Shown here in pieces: positions 62,230-64,000 of a stretch of DNA of 64,000 nt. This DNA is from Flavobacterium anhuiense (lineage in GTDB: Bacteria > Bacteroidota > Bacteroidia > Flavobacteriales > Flavobacteriaceae). Within the stretch, counting starts at the first letter, position 1. Each line of letters opens with the position of its first letter. Below the pieces are notes generated by a model, which did not search any database, was not told where the DNA came from, and saw nothing but the letters and a program-made list of their open reading frames with translations. The stretch spans positions 248,001-312,000 of the forward strand of contig NZ_JUIV01000001.1 of the NCBI RefSeq assembly GCF_004151235.1. The letters run 5' to 3'. The position numbers and the translations under genes were made by a program.

Positions 62230-63138
62230 ATGATTAAAGAAAAAAAGCTTCCAATTTTAAGTCGATTAAAAGAATGGAAAATCATTTTTATTGGAATAAT
62301 TTTCGCCTTTTTGTGGGCATCTGCGTCCACAGCGACAAAAATCGGACTTCATTCTGCACAGCCTTTTGTGATTTCTATTTTTAGATTTTTAATTGCTGGA
62401 AGCATTATGCTTGGTATTTCACATATTATAATGGCAAAACGTCTGCCTCAAAAAAAAGAGTGGATTCAGATCAGCATTTATGGTCTGCTGAATATCACTT
62501 TTTATTTAGGGCTGTATGTTATTGCTATGCAAAAAGTATCCGCTGGTTTAGGGAGTTTAGCAGTAGCAACTAATCCGGTTTTTATTGTTTTGATTTCTGC
62601 AGTTTGGTTATCTCATAAAATCAATTTTAAAAGTATAATCAGTTTAGTGCTTTGTTTTACGGGTGTTTTTTTAGCGGCCTACCCTTTATTACAAAGCAGC
62701 TTTGCAACTCCCAGCGGAATACTCATTTTAATTGTCAGTATGATTGCCTATTCTTTAGGAACTATTTATTACTCGAAACAAGAATGGAGCGGATTACATA
62801 TTTTAACAATCAACGGATGGCAGACCATAATTGGTGCCGTATTTCTGCTTCGTACTTTAGTACTGACTTACGAATCTGATAAAAATACTTTTAATGCAGA
62901 TTTTTGGTTTTCGACTGCATGGCTAGCAATTGCAGTTTCTATTGGAGCCATTCAATTTTGGCTGTACCTTTTAAAAATTAATCCTTTAAAAGCTTCTTAC
63001 TGGCTTTTTCTGTGCCCGATATTTGGATTTTTAATCGCCTTTTTTGTCGTCGATGAGCCGTTGACTTTATATACGTTTTTTGGAGTTACTTTAGTTATAA
63101 TAGGATTATACATCACTCTTTCAACAAAAGAAGATTAA
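62230..63138 (+). CDS. EamA/DMT-family membrane transporter
   Basis: Ten hydrophobic helices in 302 residues form two EamA halves. The first opens with FAFLWASASTATKIGLHSAQPFVISIFRFL, and the second ends FFGVTLVIIGLYITLSTKED. The family exports or imports small metabolites, often amino acids or sugars. It starts 20 bases after nagA and is probably in the same operon. Its cargo is unknown; an amino sugar or a product of sialic-acid breakdown would fit. Confidence 0.88.
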   Translation: MIKEKKLPILSRLKEWKIIFIGIIFAFLWASASTATKIGLHSAQPFVISIFRFLIAGSIMLGISHIIMAKRLPQKKEWIQISIYGLLNITFYLGLYVIAMQKVSAGLGSLAVATNPVFIVLISAVWLSHKINFKSIISLVLCFTGVFLAAYPLLQSSFATPSGILILIVSMIAYSLGTIYYSKQEWSGLHILTINGWQTIIGAVFLLRTLVLTYESDKNTFNADFWFSTAWLAIAVSIGAIQFWLYLLKINPLKASYWLFLCPIFGFLIAFFVVDEPLTLYTFFGVTLVIIGLYITLSTKED

Positions 63139-63254
63139 AAAGAAAAAGCATGAAACACCACATAATCATCTAACAAACTAAACATTAAATACTTTTTATT
63201 TATAAAAAACTATTTTTAATATATTTCTAAAATCATACTTTTCTTTCAATAACC

Positions 63255-63284
63255 TTGTTTTTAAGAATCATATTTATAGTTTTG
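63255..63284 (+). promoter_or_regulatory. Promoter of the final lipoprotein gene
   Basis: TTG (63255-63257) and TAGTTTTG (63277-63284), 19 bases apart, match the Bacteroidota consensus exactly. It starts a new transcription unit after the sialic-acid operon. Confidence 0.7.
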
Positions 63285-63317
63285 CACCATATTTTAACCC
63301 CCAAACCTACTTACTTA

Positions 63318-64000
63318 ATGATGAGAAAAAAAACTCACTTTTTTGTATTTGCCCTATTGGCAAGTATTCTTTTGGGCTGTAGTGACGATGCCGATTCGTA
63401 CAAGCCAAATTACCTGCCAAGTATTGATGCCACAGCTTTACCTGCAGAAAATAAGCCGATGACCATGTTTGAAGATAGCGAAGATCCTTTAATTATGTAC
63501 AATAAAGCAGATCGTTGGTTTCGAGTAAACGAACCGCTTCAAGTTATCCAGAAAGGAAAAGACTCTGTACAGATTTCTTTGTATTCTCCAGTTGGACTTA
63601 CAAATGTGAAGATTTACGCGAAATTGCCAAATTATGATAAAAAGTTTGTGCTTTATACTTTTTCTAAAATACCGGCTTTTCATCGTTCATTTCATAAAAT
63701 TCCACTAACCGATCAGAAAAACGATTATTTATTAGAAACAGGAAATACAGTAACGATAGATAAAATTGAAGGATTTTCTTCTGGTGCCATTCAATTTTCT
63801 GTAGAGTCGGACGACCCTTTATTTCAAAAATTCAAAAAAATAAAATCAAATCATTTAGTTCAGTTTCATGATGGATACCATATTAATGAATTGGGCAAAT
63901 TTCTTCCTATGAATCCTGCTTTGGCAAAAGAAGCCATTACCATGATTATCAATTATTCTTATGCTTTGAGCCATCCAATGTATTACAGTACATTCACCAA
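63318..64000 (+). CDS. Unrecognised lipoprotein, truncated by the window edge
   Basis: Two ATG codons (63318 and 63321) are possible starts. The signal peptide ends ILLGCSDDADSYK, the acidic form linked to surface export. The visible 227 residues include DRWFRVNEPLQVIQKGKDSVQISLYSP-like beta-rich text (positions about 63511-63600) and the phrase QFHDGYHINELGKFLPMNP. I do not recognise the family. It has its own promoter and could begin another gene cluster. The C-terminus lies outside the window. Confidence 0.7.
   Translation, partial: MMRKKTHFFVFALLASILLGCSDDADSYKPNYLPSIDATALPAENKPMTMFEDSEDPLIMYNKADRWFRVNEPLQVIQKGKDSVQISLYSPVGLTNVKIYAKLPNYDKKFVLYTFSKIPAFHRSFHKIPLTDQKNDYLLETGNTVTIDKIEGFSSGAIQFSVESDDPLFQKFKKIKSNHLVQFHDGYHINELGKFLPMNPALAKEAITMIINYSYALSHPMYYSTFT

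Overview
The window looks like a chromosome segment from a Flavobacterium-like member of the Bacteroidota. The evidence is internal: the DNA is strongly AT-rich. There are two SusC/SusD outer-membrane import pairs and a type IX secretion sorting domain on a sialidase. Many lipoproteins have acidic residues just after the lipid-anchored cysteine. Several upstream regions fit the Bacteroidota promoter form TTG-N17-21-TAnnTTTG, and palindromic intergenic repeats typical of the group are present. No rRNA, tRNA, CRISPR array or complete transposon was found.

Layout. (1) 1-6.4 kb: a truncated TPR sensor histidine kinase on the minus strand, next to a family of tiny paralogous lipoproteins (three intact, one without a normal start codon, one decayed remnant), a GH1 beta-glucosidase and unrecognised small proteins. 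(2) 6.5-11.5 kb: a small lipoprotein and an Rcp1-like response regulator followed by a soluble histidine kinase with about eight PAS domains. (3) 11.5-18.6 kb: a membrane glycosyltransferase behind a sigma-54-like promoter, a palindromic repeat cluster, an AAA+ ATPase, a PLP-homeostasis protein, a DUF2024 protein, a MocR regulator, a Crp-family regulator and a DUF4345 membrane protein. (4) 19-37 kb: ECF sigma factor, FecR anti-sigma factor, SusC with an STN signalling domain, SusD, a DUF4843 lipoprotein, a PKD-like lipoprotein, a thioredoxin, a double-DTG aspartyl protease, a TlpA-type thioredoxin, an M16 peptidase and DsbD. (5) 37-44 kb: palindromic repeats, a DUF1810 protein, and an ABC/HlyD/TolC export set whose ATPase motifs are degenerate, then a DUF2490 protein. 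(6) 44.2-63.1 kb: a sialic-acid utilisation locus. (7) 63.3 kb to the end: the start of another lipoprotein gene behind a good promoter.

How the genes work together. In the sialic-acid locus a secreted two-LamG sialidase would release sialic acid and a two-domain esterase would remove O-acetyl groups. SusC/SusD would carry the sugar across the outer membrane, the NanM-like mutarotase would act in the periplasm, and the MFS carrier would move it inward. NanA would then split it to ManNAc and pyruvate, the AGE-family enzyme would convert ManNAc to GlcNAc, and NagA would deacetylate GlcNAc-6-phosphate. No dedicated GlcNAc kinase is visible. A ROK regulator heads the locus, and a 16-bp sequence inside AT-rich palindromes is shared by its promoter and the SusC promoter.

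The ECF/FecR/STN-SusC locus combines regulated outer-membrane import with two peptidases and three thiol-disulfide proteins. It therefore looks like a system for importing and degrading a protein or peptide, probably one with disulfides; this is inference. It is the best candidate here for an undescribed pathway. The tiny-lipoprotein family beside the TPR kinase is the second.
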